From assembly GCA_023435225.1 (NCBI GenBank), contig JAEYRX010000050.1, positions 1 to 16,987 on the forward strand: a stretch of DNA of 16,987 nucleotides, given 5' to 3'. This DNA is from Bacillota bacterium (lineage in GTDB: Bacteria; Bacillota; UBA4882; UBA8346). Below, piece after piece: positions 1 to 8,131 of the stretch. Made by a program: the position numbers and the translations under genes. The notes beneath the pieces were generated by a model. The model had not been told where the DNA came from. It ran no database searches and saw only the letters and a list, made by a program, of their open reading frames with translations. Position 1 is the stretch's first letter, and the number at the start of each line of letters is the position of its first letter.

Positions 1-36
1 TTAAAGAGTACCAGTTATTTTATTAACTCGACAAGG

Positions 37-112
37 TGTCCGGATGTGCCGTTATGTTGTCCGGATAATTCCGAAACGCTGTCCGAATGTTTCCGGAATC
101 AGTGTCCGGATG
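37..112 (+). repeat. Short ~22-bp-period tandem array, possible IS21-type end
   Basis: The decamer TGTCCGGATG or a one-base variant begins at 37, 58, 80 and 103, a stepwise spacing of 21, 22 and 23 bp. A second CCG-containing half-motif (TTCCGAA/TTCCGGAA) sits between copies. The copies are direct and about two helical turns apart, which suits binding sites for a multimeric protein. IS21-family elements carry several direct repeats of this size at each end, with TG as the outermost bases, so this may be an orphan left end. No istA or istB gene follows to the right, so that reading is inference only. Confidence 0.4.
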
Positions 113-375
113 CGGCCGAAATACTCAGCTGGTATCTAAGGTTGGACTGTCCATGTTTTGAAGTGCGCCCCCACCCATCGGCGAATATCCCGGCCTGCCC
201 TCCCCCATTTTTGCAGTTTTTCAATAAGCTGATTCAGATGGAGGAGGGAACTGAATACCTATAACCACGGTGCCTGATTGACCGTCTTGATCCTTCCCAC
301 GTGATAACGGGGGAAGGCTGGCAGTATTAAATAGCAAAGGGATGGGGGCCGTTCTTGCTTCGAACCCAATCCGCC

Positions 376-525
376 GTCAACCGGGCCGTTAACGACCCGG
401 CTACAAGATGCAAGGGCCTCCGGCCCTGATTTAGGATTTATTATATTGCCTAAAAACCATTGAAGTTGTTCTTTTCAGCCCAGCGGGCTTTCATCTTGTA
501 GACGGACGGCTTTAGCCTCCGGTTG
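376..525. repeat. Cloverleaf-like inverted-repeat element
   Basis: A perfect 10-bp inverted pair (CTACAAGATG at 401-410, CATCTTGTAG at 492-501) is extended outward by CAACCGG (378-384) pairing with CCGGTTG (519-525). Inside lie three separate hairpins: AGGGCC/GGCCCT (413-418/422-427), TTTAGG/CCTAAA (430-435/449-454) and AGCCC/GGGCT (477-481/485-489). The outer left arm is itself nearly palindromic (381-400). The whole would fold as a four-way junction in RNA or extruded DNA. It contains no ORF. It could be a MITE, a REP-type repeat or a structured RNA; which strand matters is unknown. Confidence 0.5.
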
Positions 526-569
526 GCAGTCATTTCAGACGAATTTTAGCACGTCAGCCGATGACCGGG

Positions 570-713
570 TCAGGTTCGGTTTTGCCTTTTTGGGAGCGAT
601 ATTTTAAGATGTGAGATTTTTATATCCGGTTGCCAGAAGTTGATCTCGTCAGGAAAGCGTTCGGAAAGGAATTTGAACCAATTGTTATCGGTGACGGCTA
701 GGTAGAATTTCAT
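570..713 (-). pseudogene. Truncated 5' end of an SRA/HNH-type restriction endonuclease gene
   Basis: The frame opens with ATG at 713, preceded by a TGAGG ribosome binding site, and stops after 47 codons. The start (MKFYLAVTDNNWFKFL, then PDEINFWQP at residues 21-29) closely resembles, from memory, the N-terminus of HNH endonucleases carrying a ScoMcrA-like SRA domain. Family members are several hundred residues long. After about residue 30 the resemblance ends and the frame closes near 570, just before the cloverleaf element at 376-525, so the rest of the gene has been lost. It would have been the last gene of the defence operon, 65 bp after the membrane protein gene. Family assignment is from recalled motifs only. 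Confidence 0.55.
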
Positions 714-778
714 TTAAACCTCAATTATATATTAATATCATTCAACTTTTGTCCGCTGAAATATATATAGTTAATCGT

Positions 779-2332
779 CTATTGAAAATCTCTCATAATA
801 AATTTTCCAGTATTTTTGTTTTGCTTTTTTTTATTCACAATACCACCTTTACCAAATTTAATAAATATGACCGAGATTACAATAACAAAAACGATTTCAT
901 AACATATAATCTGCCAACAGGAAACATCTAAAAGCTTGCTCATTGGTTTATAAGCTAGGATAGTCCAAATAATCGTAACTATTAAACTAAGCAATTGATT
1001 AATTTTAGATACTGAAAATGGATATTCATTAAGTGGATTCCATAGATTACACTCACCTGGATCTCTAACGGTTTTGTATAAAGGCCCAATGACCTCATTC
1101 TCTAAATAATCGACATGTCGTTCCCAATTTTCTTGCCAGAATTTACTCCCTCGATTTACAAAATACCACCCATATGAAAATAAAAAACCTAAACTACATA
1201 TAATTAAGACTGAAAAAGGCTCCTTGTCTCCAGTCTTTGTTATAATAGCAAAATATCCGGCAAAACTTGCAGCAATGAAAGCCCAAAAATAAGCCGCTCT
1301 TTTCCAATAAAGGTCTATTTCAAATTTACGGATATCAAGCGCATAGTCCAATGCATTCTTTTGTTTATCTTTTTTATATTCAGATTGCATCGATTGATCC
1401 ATCAAGGAAAAATGCTCCATATACTCCTGTTTACCTTTAATTATTTTTATTTCACCCATATTATTTATCCGATTGTTATTAAATAATGCTTTATTGCTTT
1501 CAGAGTTTAAAAATCTGAAACGCTGTTTTTTAAATAGTTTATAATCATCAAAGATTGTTTTTAATAGTCTGTCAAAGATTAAAAACAATCCAACTAATAT
1601 TGGAAGAATAATTAGATTTATATCTATTTTTTCATTGACTGTATTTTTTATAGTAGAACTTAATTTTATAAAAAATTCAACACTTAACCAACTGGTGGCT
1701 AAAATATATAAGAGAACCTTTTTTGCAGATATTCTATTTTTTTTCTTAAGAGCTTTCTCTCTTTTGAAATTAGGCAAATATACCCATAGATTTAATAAAA
1801 TAGCAATAGTAAAAATGTAAATATACCCTGTAACATTATTATTGAACAATAAAATGAGCTTACAAAATGATAAAGGAATCATAACCCAAAATATAAATGA
1901 ATTAATATCATTTATTATTAATGCAACTCGGTTTATAAGGTAACAGTTTTCAATACACTTTATTACAAATTTTTTTAAAGAAAATGGGGATGGTTTGTTT
2001 GTTTCTAAAAATCGAATAGTTGCACCGGAAAAAAATGAATAAACCATAAACGTGATCATGGAAATAACTTTTAATAGCTCACTATCTAAAAAAATTACTA
2101 AAAATACCAATAATACAATTATGGAAACTCCTATTGACTCAACTATCAAAAGCGAGTGCTTCCATTTAAACTTTGGCCCAATTTGCTCTCCTACATTCCA
2201 AGACCATTTTTCAAGTTGAAGTGATAATGAATCTCTATATTTTAATAGGAATATGGAACAAATTAGAATTATTATACCGATTCCGATATTGATTTGAATA
2301 GACTTATCTATTATTGTCACTTCCCCTATCAA
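779..2332 (-). CDS. Polytopic membrane protein with RipA-like C-terminal domain
   Basis: This 517-residue integral membrane protein has hydrophobic segments near residues 15-30, 62-82, 88-106, 145-163, 168-186, 205-222 and 238-254, then a polar linker (about 265-340), then four more at 348-364, 373-391, 445-460 and 473-491. The C-terminal part (about 325-491), with IRKFEIDLYWKRAAYFW, KFWQENWERHVDYLENE, GPLYKTV and FSVSKINQL, resembles the RipA family of octameric membrane proteins, which are usually short stand-alone proteins. If so, this is a fusion with an unrecognised seven-helix N-terminal module. The longest frame begins at TTG 2332 with a weak ribosome binding site; GTG at codon 5 is also possible, so the start is uncertain. 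It lies at the end of the defence operon, downstream of a decayed gene. A role as a membrane effector or anchor is inference. The gene is AT-rich compared with hsdR and hsdM. Confidence 0.7.
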   Translation of the reverse strand: MIGEVTIIDKSIQINIGIGIIILICSIFLLKYRDSLSLQLEKWSWNVGEQIGPKFKWKHSLLIVESIGVSIIVLLVFLVIFLDSELLKVISMITFMVYSFFSGATIRFLETNKPSPFSLKKFVIKCIENCYLINRVALIINDINSFIFWVMIPLSFCKLILLFNNNVTGYIYIFTIAILLNLWVYLPNFKREKALKKKNRISAKKVLLYILATSWLSVEFFIKLSSTIKNTVNEKIDINLIILPILVGLFLIFDRLLKTIFDDYKLFKKQRFRFLNSESNKALFNNNRINNMGEIKIIKGKQEYMEHFSLMDQSMQSEYKKDKQKNALDYALDIRKFEIDLYWKRAAYFWAFIAASFAGYFAIITKTGDKEPFSVLIICSLGFLFSYGWYFVNRGSKFWQENWERHVDYLENEVIGPLYKTVRDPGECNLWNPLNEYPFSVSKINQLLSLIVTIIWTILAYKPMSKLLDVSCWQIICYEIVFVIVISVIFIKFGKGGIVNKKKQNKNTGKFIMRDFQ

Positions 2333-2354
2333 TTTCTTTTTTAAAAAACTATAA

Positions 2355-2756
2355 CTATATCTTCAAACTCAAAAGACTCTTCATCTCAGCATTAATAATT
2401 ATCCCACTCTGTCGAAAAAGCTCTGAATCCCATTCGGACCCAAATCAAGATCGCAATTTCTTAGTTTTGTTCTAGTAACGTCAATAAAGCCACTGCTTCA
2501 ATAAAAATTAATTCTCTAATTTCGGTATCCATTTTAACATTCCGGATTATATCATCAAAATCACCATTAAACGTGCTCGAAACAACAATAAAATAGATAT
2601 TTCTTATTCCTTGTCGTTTTAACAGATCCGTCTCATAAAATATGTATTTAGCTGACTGTATTCCTCACTTAAATTTATAAATTTCTCCGATTTTTTATGT
2701 AATAATCCCAGATTTCTATTACTTTGTTTTTTTGAGTTGATTAACATTGAAATCAT
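2355..2756 (-). pseudogene. Decayed gene in several frames, probably a restriction endonuclease C-terminus
   Basis: Four pieces in shifting frames join into one protein-like sequence. Piece 1 is ATG 2756 to the stop at 2619 (45 aa). Piece 2 is 2664-2461, containing YETDLLKRQGIRNIYFIVVS, then FNGDF and FIEAVALLTLLEQ. Piece 3 begins near 2468 and ends at the stop at 2399, containing KLRNCDLDLGPNGIQSFF. Piece 4 ends at the stop at 2355, containing IIINAEMKSLL. The continuity of sense across frames shows a recent gene broken by small indels. Alternating hydrophobic strands and the VSS...GDF pattern recall the C-terminal part of type II or PD-(D/E)XK restriction enzymes, but I cannot name the family. 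It lies between the OLD-like gene and the membrane gene, in the same direction. Confidence 0.6.
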
Positions 2757-2799
2757 CTAAGAACCAAAAATTCATTAATACCAAATATTTTTATTGTAT

Positions 2800-4665
2800 C
2801 TAGCATTTACTTTTTATAAACTCAAACATAGGTCGAAATATTTCAAAATCATGATTTGTAAGAGTTGGGACATACTCATTGGCAAATTTTAGTTTTTGTT
2901 TTTCAGAGACAAATTCAAAGATTTTACCTCCACCAGATATTTCTTTGGTTTTAAACCATGGAGATTCAATTCCTTCCTTGAAAAATAGCAATTCAATAGT
3001 AAGATGCTCCTCTGAACCTTTGCCCCAAGGTTTATTATCACTATTCAATACTTGTTTTTTTAAAGAATTCATTTTGGGAACCGGTAATAACATGGCATAG
3101 TGATTAGCATCCTTTAACTTATTTGTAAGTCCTATAAATGGATCTATAATTTCTTCTCTTTCCTTTTTAAGACCATTCCAGTCATCAAAAGCTTCATCAA
3201 AGTCAAAAAGGGCAAATAAAGGTCTGGTAGGATATTGTTGCTTTAATTCATCACGCGAAAACATATTGCGCAAAAAATAGCGGTCAAATGCACTTTGTAT
3301 ACAGAAAGGACAATTAACATTTCCATAAAGTCTTTCCCATGCTTGGGTTAAAATAAGTTCATCCGAAACACCTTCTGTAAAGAGCACTGGATGTGTAATG
3401 TTCTTAAGGTATATATTTATGCTCATTATGATTTCATTCTCTTTATACGTCATTAGACCCGCTGAGAGATCACCGATAATCTCACTTTTTTCTTCCGAAC
3501 TAGCTTTCACCTTAACATGTTCAACTTCAAATTTTACTATCTTTTCTTGATCAACAGCAGCAATGGTAGAAGGGCTATGGGTATTTAATAGTACATGATT
3601 CTTTCTTGATGAAGGTTCAGATATTAATTTAGTTTGCTTTATAAACTCATACTGCCATTCTGGATGTAAAAAAGAATCCGGCTCATCTAATAAAGTTATA
3701 CAATTCCGATCCTGAAAAGATTCCAATAGAGAGTATAAATAGATTGATTGAAATTGCCCGTCACTAAAGAAGTTGATATCTTGCTTTTCTCCATTATTAA
3801 GAGTTACTTCCAACTTGATATCATCAATAATGTTTATTTCTTTTATTGAATTGAACATTTCAATTAATTTATCAACAGAGTCGTATTTAAACTCTTTTTG
3901 AAACTTCAAAATGTTTATCAAATATTTATAATAAGGTTTATCTTCATCTGTAATATAGCCACTCTTTCGTAATCCAGGATCATCACAAATTGATAATCTT
4001 CTTAGAAAATCTCTACCTTGCCCTTTAATACCCCAATAAAGAGTTTGGTCATCAGCACGATCAACCTTAAAATTGCGAGATGTAATATAAGGTCTTTTTA
4101 ATGTGATTGTAAATTCTTTACCAATTTCTTTGATACCTAGTTTCTCCACAACAACCCTTTTAATATTTTCATCGAAAGGTTGAGATAAAAAAATTGTAAT
4201 TAACAACTTTTTATAAGCACGATCAAAATACATGAAATGATTAAAATCGATGGACTTACCTCCACGAAAATATTTCTTAATCATCAACTGGTAATTAAAG
4301 CTTGAATCATCTACCTGTGTGTTGTGTCCGGAATAATAAATTAAGATATTGTCTGGTAATGGTGTATCAATAATACGCTTTTTAGCACTACCATCAACTT
4401 TAAGAACATTATTTTTCCACTCGATTTCTGTAGTATTATCATCCATTTCATATTTAATGGAATACTGAAAATTAATGGGTGGTTGCTCTCTTTTATTATC
4501 AAACTCATATAAATGGTGAAAAATTACTATTAAAGCCTCAAAAAGATTAGACTTTCCTGTACCATTTTTCCCTACAAAAACATCAATAAAATTTTTACCA
4601 TTAAAAGTTAATGAAAAATCTTTTAGATTTTTATATTTGCTAATCCAAATTTTTTGTAAACGCAT
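2800..4665 (-). CDS. OLD-like AAA-ATPase/TOPRIM protein
   Basis: This 621-residue protein joins an ABC/SMC-type ATPase to a C-terminal TOPRIM-like nuclease domain. Visible motifs are Walker A GKNGTGKS (32-39), a degenerate signature SDGQ (301-304), Walker B ITLLDEPD (323-330), and NTHSPS (361-366) as the switch histidine. A TOPRIM-like LFTEGVSDE with Glu431 and a DFD motif at 488-490 follow. This is the architecture of OLD-family ATP-dependent nucleases, the group that includes GajA of Gabija. No UvrD-type helicase lies beside it, so it is not a standard Gabija pair. The start at 4665 has AGGAGA 6 nt upstream, overlapping the hsdS stop region, so translation is probably coupled to hsdS. It would sense and cut invading or damaged DNA; the trigger is unknown. 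The gene is intact. Confidence 0.8.
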   Translation of the reverse strand: MRLQKIWISKYKNLKDFSLTFNGKNFIDVFVGKNGTGKSNLFEALIVIFHHLYEFDNKREQPPINFQYSIKYEMDDNTTEIEWKNNVLKVDGSAKKRIIDTPLPDNILIYYSGHNTQVDDSSFNYQLMIKKYFRGGKSIDFNHFMYFDRAYKKLLITIFLSQPFDENIKRVVVEKLGIKEIGKEFTITLKRPYITSRNFKVDRADDQTLYWGIKGQGRDFLRRLSICDDPGLRKSGYITDEDKPYYKYLINILKFQKEFKYDSVDKLIEMFNSIKEINIIDDIKLEVTLNNGEKQDINFFSDGQFQSIYLYSLLESFQDRNCITLLDEPDSFLHPEWQYEFIKQTKLISEPSSRKNHVLLNTHSPSTIAAVDQEKIVKFEVEHVKVKASSEEKSEIIGDLSAGLMTYKENEIIMSINIYLKNITHPVLFTEGVSDELILTQAWERLYGNVNCPFCIQSAFDRYFLRNMFSRDELKQQYPTRPLFALFDFDEAFDDWNGLKKEREEIIDPFIGLTNKLKDANHYAMLLPVPKMNSLKKQVLNSDNKPWGKGSEEHLTIELLFFKEGIESPWFKTKEISGGGKIFEFVSEKQKLKFANEYVPTLTNHDFEIFRPMFEFIKSKC

Positions 4666-4673
4666 GTACTCTC

Positions 4674-6374
4674 CTATATATTTGCTAATACAGCATTAAG
4701 AATAACTGTTTGTTTTTCAGCAGAATCATTAATCTGTTGTTCAAGGGTATTACAAAGATCTGTGAGTTGATCTACTTTAACAACAATCCGTATTTGTTCA
4801 GCTAAAGGTGGAACAGGAATTAGAAAACTTTTTAGTTTATTCATGCTTAAACCTTCACGAGAGACCCCAACTTGGTTATACATTATCATATTTTGAAATA
4901 AGGGAGAAATAATACATTTATGAAGATAAGCGACAATATCCATATTATAAGAACGTAATATTGCCACATGTTGAGATACATTAGCTTCTTCGTAGTTTAC
5001 AGGATATACTGTCGACCTACCAATCGAAGCACCTGTAATATTTAGGAGAACATCATTTCCTAAAACCTTTGTCCCGGACATCTTATTATGAATTATTTCA
5101 TTTATTTTAGCTACATCATCTATTTTTAAACCATCATTCCATATGTTTTGAGATCTTAAAAACATAATACCAGTGTCTTGATAAACCTTGCTTCCACCAA
5201 GTGGTGTACTTCCTGCTCCAAATTTACTTAATATCGACCCCAGCCTTACCCACTCCCACCCCTTAGGCACCTTATATGGAATCTCCTCTTGCTTAATCGG
5301 CGACAAAAGCTCCTGCTTTTTAATCTTCCCTTCTTTAATCAGCTTCTTTTTCTCCGCCTCAATCTCTTTCAACAGCTCACTTGCTGGTTGGTCATTCGGA
5401 TCTTGCGATACCAGTTTTCCCTTTACCGCAAGCTGAAGAATAGCTTTCTTCAATTCCTCAACATTTTCCGGAATCGAATAAAGCTCATTAAAATTCTTGG
5501 TAATAAAACTCCATGAGTTATTAAAGTCTGTTTTATTTGATGAGGAAAGAAGCCTATTTATTGCAGCAGTATTAATGGTTAATCGTTTTTTATTCCGCTC
5601 ATTCCGCTCTGCTTCCAGCTTGTCACATAAAGCCATAAGTTGGTCAATTTTAGCGACAATACGTTTTTGCTCATTGAGTGGTGGAAGAGGAACTAATAAA
5701 GAACTCAATGATGTTCCATTAACATTTGGCTGCCCTGTACCAGAACATTTTGCATAGAGTTGACCCCAATAATATGGGCTTTCAATAAACTTTTTTAAAT
5801 ACTTGACTTCATATTTTTTTGATGGAATAACACGGATTAAATAAGATGCGAAAACTGCACATATATTAATATTTTCAACCAAAAAAGATTTACCTACTGT
5901 CCCTCCTGTTCGAGCTATTAAAATATCGTTTTGGGTTAATTTATATTGTTCAATTTCTTTTTCTTTAATTTCACATCCAGGTACATTTTGCCAATCAACT
6001 TTATTATCTTGTATATCGGTAATCCTTAATAAACGTACTTCATCTAGATTTGAATTTGCAGATGCCGTATATCCATAATGAATTCTTAATGAAATATCAC
6101 TTAGATAAACCCATTTCCAAGCTTTAGGTAATTCATAAGGAATCATCTCCGGTTTAATCGGTGATAAATGTTCCTGCTTCTTAATCTTTCCTTCTTTTAT
6201 AAGCTTTTTTTTCTCTGTTTCAATCTCTTTCAACAGTTCACTTGCAGGTTGGTCATTCGGATCTTGTGGTACCAGTTTACCCTGCATCGCTAAAGTAAGG
6301 ATTAACTCCCGCAATTTCTTAATTCCATCCGGCGTTTCCACTGCCATTTCAAAGTGGCGTTCCAATAACTTCAT
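4674..6374 (-). CDS. hsdS: Type I restriction-modification specificity subunit HsdS
   Basis: The 566-residue DNA-recognition subunit directs HsdM methylation and HsdR cleavage to a bipartite target. It shows two target recognition domains in the usual layout. Each is preceded by a near-identical conserved block (residues about 17-92 and 305-380) that shares QDPNDQPASELLKEIE and KKKLIKEGKIKKQE and ends before a W.W motif. Each domain closes with PLPPLNEQKRIV- or PVPPLAEQIRIV-type residues (about 229-240 and near the C-terminus) followed by a helical spacer. Length and the two full domains suggest an active subunit. ATG 6374 has GGAGGT 8 nt upstream. The gene follows hsdM after the palindromic unit at 6427-6567, and is 8 nt from the OLD-like gene. 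The sequence recognised cannot be read from the protein. Confidence 0.93.
   Translation of the reverse strand: MKLLERHFEMAVETPDGIKKLRELILTLAMQGKLVPQDPNDQPASELLKEIETEKKKLIKEGKIKKQEHLSPIKPEMIPYELPKAWKWVYLSDISLRIHYGYTASANSNLDEVRLLRITDIQDNKVDWQNVPGCEIKEKEIEQYKLTQNDILIARTGGTVGKSFLVENINICAVFASYLIRVIPSKKYEVKYLKKFIESPYYWGQLYAKCSGTGQPNVNGTSLSSLLVPLPPLNEQKRIVAKIDQLMALCDKLEAERNERNKKRLTINTAAINRLLSSSNKTDFNNSWSFITKNFNELYSIPENVEELKKAILQLAVKGKLVSQDPNDQPASELLKEIEAEKKKLIKEGKIKKQELLSPIKQEEIPYKVPKGWEWVRLGSILSKFGAGSTPLGGSKVYQDTGIMFLRSQNIWNDGLKIDDVAKINEIIHNKMSGTKVLGNDVLLNITGASIGRSTVYPVNYEEANVSQHVAILRSYNMDIVAYLHKCIISPLFQNMIMYNQVGVSREGLSMNKLKSFLIPVPPLAEQIRIVVKVDQLTDLCNTLEQQINDSAEKQTVILNAVLANI
5279..6293 (-). repeat. 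Intragenic direct repeat within hsdS (about 5279-5433 and 6139-6293)
   Basis: Two roughly 155-bp stretches inside hsdS encode the same conserved helix region ahead of each recognition domain and stay highly similar at DNA level, including a shared TTGGTCATTCGGATCTTG core. Such repeats allow loss or exchange of a recognition domain by homologous recombination. Duplicated conserved regions are normal in HsdS; the level of DNA identity is the part worth noting. Confidence 0.8.
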
Positions 6375-6426
6375 TAATTACTACCTCCAAGGGCAAATAT
6401 GTAAGTTTATCAAGATTGCCTTTTTG

Positions 6427-6567
6427 CCCTCATCCCTGGCCCTTCTCCCACAACGGGAGAAGGGGAATCAAGGAAACAGGCGATAGGCACAGTTTTTCCA
6501 GGTTTGTGAATACACAACAAAACCGGGGGTTACTTTCTCCCGTTGTGGGAGAAAGCAAGAATGAGGG
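6427..6567. repeat. 141-bp MITE-like unit made of two inverted palindromes
   Basis: The left arm (6427-6464) begins CCCTCATCCC and holds a 10-bp stem (6440-6449/6455-6464) with loop ACAAC. The right arm (6532-6567) is its inverted copy, ending GAATGAGGG, with a 9-bp stem (6533-6541/6547-6555) and the complementary loop GTTGT. The two arms form terminal inverted repeats of about 35 bp around a 67-bp centre without an ORF. The unit begins 2 bp after the hsdM stop codon and ends 52 bp before the hsdS start. It could weaken transcription into hsdS or stabilise the hsdM message. Confidence 0.75.
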
Positions 6568-6569
6568 CT

Positions 6570-8012
6570 TCACCCCAACGCCTTCATTAGTTCCTTTTTC
6601 AATTCATCACGGGTTGCAACCAGTTGCTTGGAGATTTCTTCATACTCTCTCATCAATTCTTCCGGATCACCATGATCTTCATCCACCACATGCGGATTTT
6701 TAAAGTCGAGATTATAATTCTTCTCTTCAATCTCCTTAACTGTAACCTTCCAGGCATATTCACTCTGCCTACGATTATTCCACCACCTTTTCTCCAGAGC
6801 GAATTCCTGGATAGTCAGCGGCTTCGAACGGGAGTATGATTTGTAACCTTCCGGATATGGATGCTCAAAGAACCAAACTTGCTTGGTGGGAGTCCCTTTT
6901 TCAAAGAAAAGAAGATTTGTTTTGATACCGGTGTAGGGGCTAAAAACGCCATTAGGCAGACGGACTATTGTATGAAGATTAAATTCTTCTAGAAGCTCAC
7001 GTTTGATTGTTGTTTTAACACCCTCACCGAATAAAAAGCCATCCGGTAAAACAATGGCGGCTCGTCCGGTGTCATGTCGCAACAGATGCATGATCAAAGC
7101 CATAAAAAGATCGGCGGTTTCACGGGTTTGATACTTCTTGGGGAAGTTATTTTCAATACCGTCTTCTTCCATCCCACCGAAAGGAGGATTGGTAATGATA
7201 CAATCCACTCTATCAGATGGACCGTAGTCTTTTAATGGTCTGCTTAAAGTATTATCATGACGAATATTTGTCGGTACTTCAATACCATGAAGCATCATGT
7301 TGGTCATGGCCAGCATATAAGGAAGCGGTTTTTTCTCAACTCCGAAAATCGAGTTTTGCAGGGCTAAGTTATCATTCGCATTTTTTACCTGCTTTCTTAG
7401 GTGTTCAATCGTATTCACCAAAAAACCACCGGTTCCACAGGCCGGGTCTAGAATTTTATCTCCTAAATGAGGATCAACCATATCTACCATGAATTGCGTA
7501 ACTGCCCGGGGAGTATAATATTCACCGGCGTTACCCGCTGATTGCAAATCTCCCAAAATCTTTTCGTAAATATCATTAAAAAGATGCCGGTCGCTGGAAG
7601 AGTTAAAATCAAAATCTTCCTGGATAGTATTAATCACCTGGCGAAGTAAGGTTCCGGACTTCATATAATTATAAGCGTCTTCAAAGACGCTGCCGACTAC
7701 TTTCCCTTGTGGGGAAACACCGGCGGTCGTGGCTAATTTTTTTAGTTCCGGAAAAAGATGATTATTAACAAAATTAATTAATTCATCACCGGTAATTCCT
7801 TCCGGATCAGCCGCCCAATTGGACCATTGAAATCCGGTCTGCAAAGGAGACTTATATCCTTTAACTGTAATCTTCCATTCCTTTTCTTTATCATCAAAAA
7901 TTTTTAAAAATAATAGCCACACCATCTGGCTGATCCGTTGGGCATCGCCGTCAACGCCCACATCTTTTCTCATAATATCTTGGATGACTTTAATCAATGT
8001 TGAAAGTGGCAT
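6570..8012 (-). CDS. hsdM: Type I restriction-modification DNA methyltransferase HsdM
   Basis: This 480-residue subunit transfers a methyl group from S-adenosylmethionine to adenine N6 within the HsdS target. An N-terminal helical HsdM domain (about 1-135) is followed by NAGEYYTPR (161-169), the SAM-binding motif DPACGTGGF (189-197), catalytic NPPF (275-278), and VLPDGFLFG (321-329). The C-terminal helix pairs with HsdS. The frame is open up to an ATG at 8057, but that adds 15 codons that lie over the repeat at 8032-8067. I chose ATG 8012 because AAGGAG lies 9 nt before it and the protein then begins with the family-like MPLSTLIKVIQDIMRKD. All catalytic motifs are intact. Confidence 0.95.
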   Translation of the reverse strand: MPLSTLIKVIQDIMRKDVGVDGDAQRISQMVWLLFLKIFDDKEKEWKITVKGYKSPLQTGFQWSNWAADPEGITGDELINFVNNHLFPELKKLATTAGVSPQGKVVGSVFEDAYNYMKSGTLLRQVINTIQEDFDFNSSSDRHLFNDIYEKILGDLQSAGNAGEYYTPRAVTQFMVDMVDPHLGDKILDPACGTGGFLVNTIEHLRKQVKNANDNLALQNSIFGVEKKPLPYMLAMTNMMLHGIEVPTNIRHDNTLSRPLKDYGPSDRVDCIITNPPFGGMEEDGIENNFPKKYQTRETADLFMALIMHLLRHDTGRAAIVLPDGFLFGEGVKTTIKRELLEEFNLHTIVRLPNGVFSPYTGIKTNLLFFEKGTPTKQVWFFEHPYPEGYKSYSRSKPLTIQEFALEKRWWNNRRQSEYAWKVTVKEIEEKNYNLDFKNPHVVDEDHGDPEELMREYEEISKQLVATRDELKKELMKALG

Positions 8013-8031
8013 GTCTAAGTTCTCCTTTTGC

Positions 8032-8067
8032 CCCTCGCCCCTGCCTCTCTCCCACATCGGGAGAGGG
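8032..8067 (+). repeat. Dispersed palindromic repeat, left flank of the DUF559 gene
   Basis: This is a copy of the CCCTC...stem-loop family, with a 7-bp core stem (8047-8053/8059-8065) and loop ACATC. Its closest partner in the window is the inverted copy at 8593-8630, which has the complementary loop GATGT. The copy lies between DUF559 and hsdM, just upstream of the hsdM ribosome binding site. Confidence 0.7.
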
Positions 8068-8131
8068 ACGGTGCCTTGCCTAGTTGCATTTTGTGAATCG
8101 TTTGTGCAAATTTTTGGTGGTTTTAAGGGCT

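Noticed and set aside
37..112. CRISPR array
   Set aside because: Repeat units are about 10 bp with 11-13 bp between them; far too short for repeats and spacers, and no cas genes are present.
46..264. 72-aa plus-strand open frame at the left end
   Set aside because: It starts inside the TGTCCGGATG array, is rich in Cys and Pro without any domain pattern, and has no ribosome binding site.
2800..4665. Gabija GajA
   Set aside because: The domain order fits OLD nucleases, but the UvrD-like GajB helicase that defines Gabija is absent on either side.
4674..6374. Phase-variable hsdS locus with silent cassettes
   Set aside because: Only one hsdS is present, without partial copies, inverted repeats or an invertase nearby in the window; only internal repeats are seen.
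8013..8057. Longer hsdM start at 8057
   Set aside because: The extra 15 codons lie partly on the repeat copy at 8032-8067 and precede a good ribosome binding site for ATG 8012.
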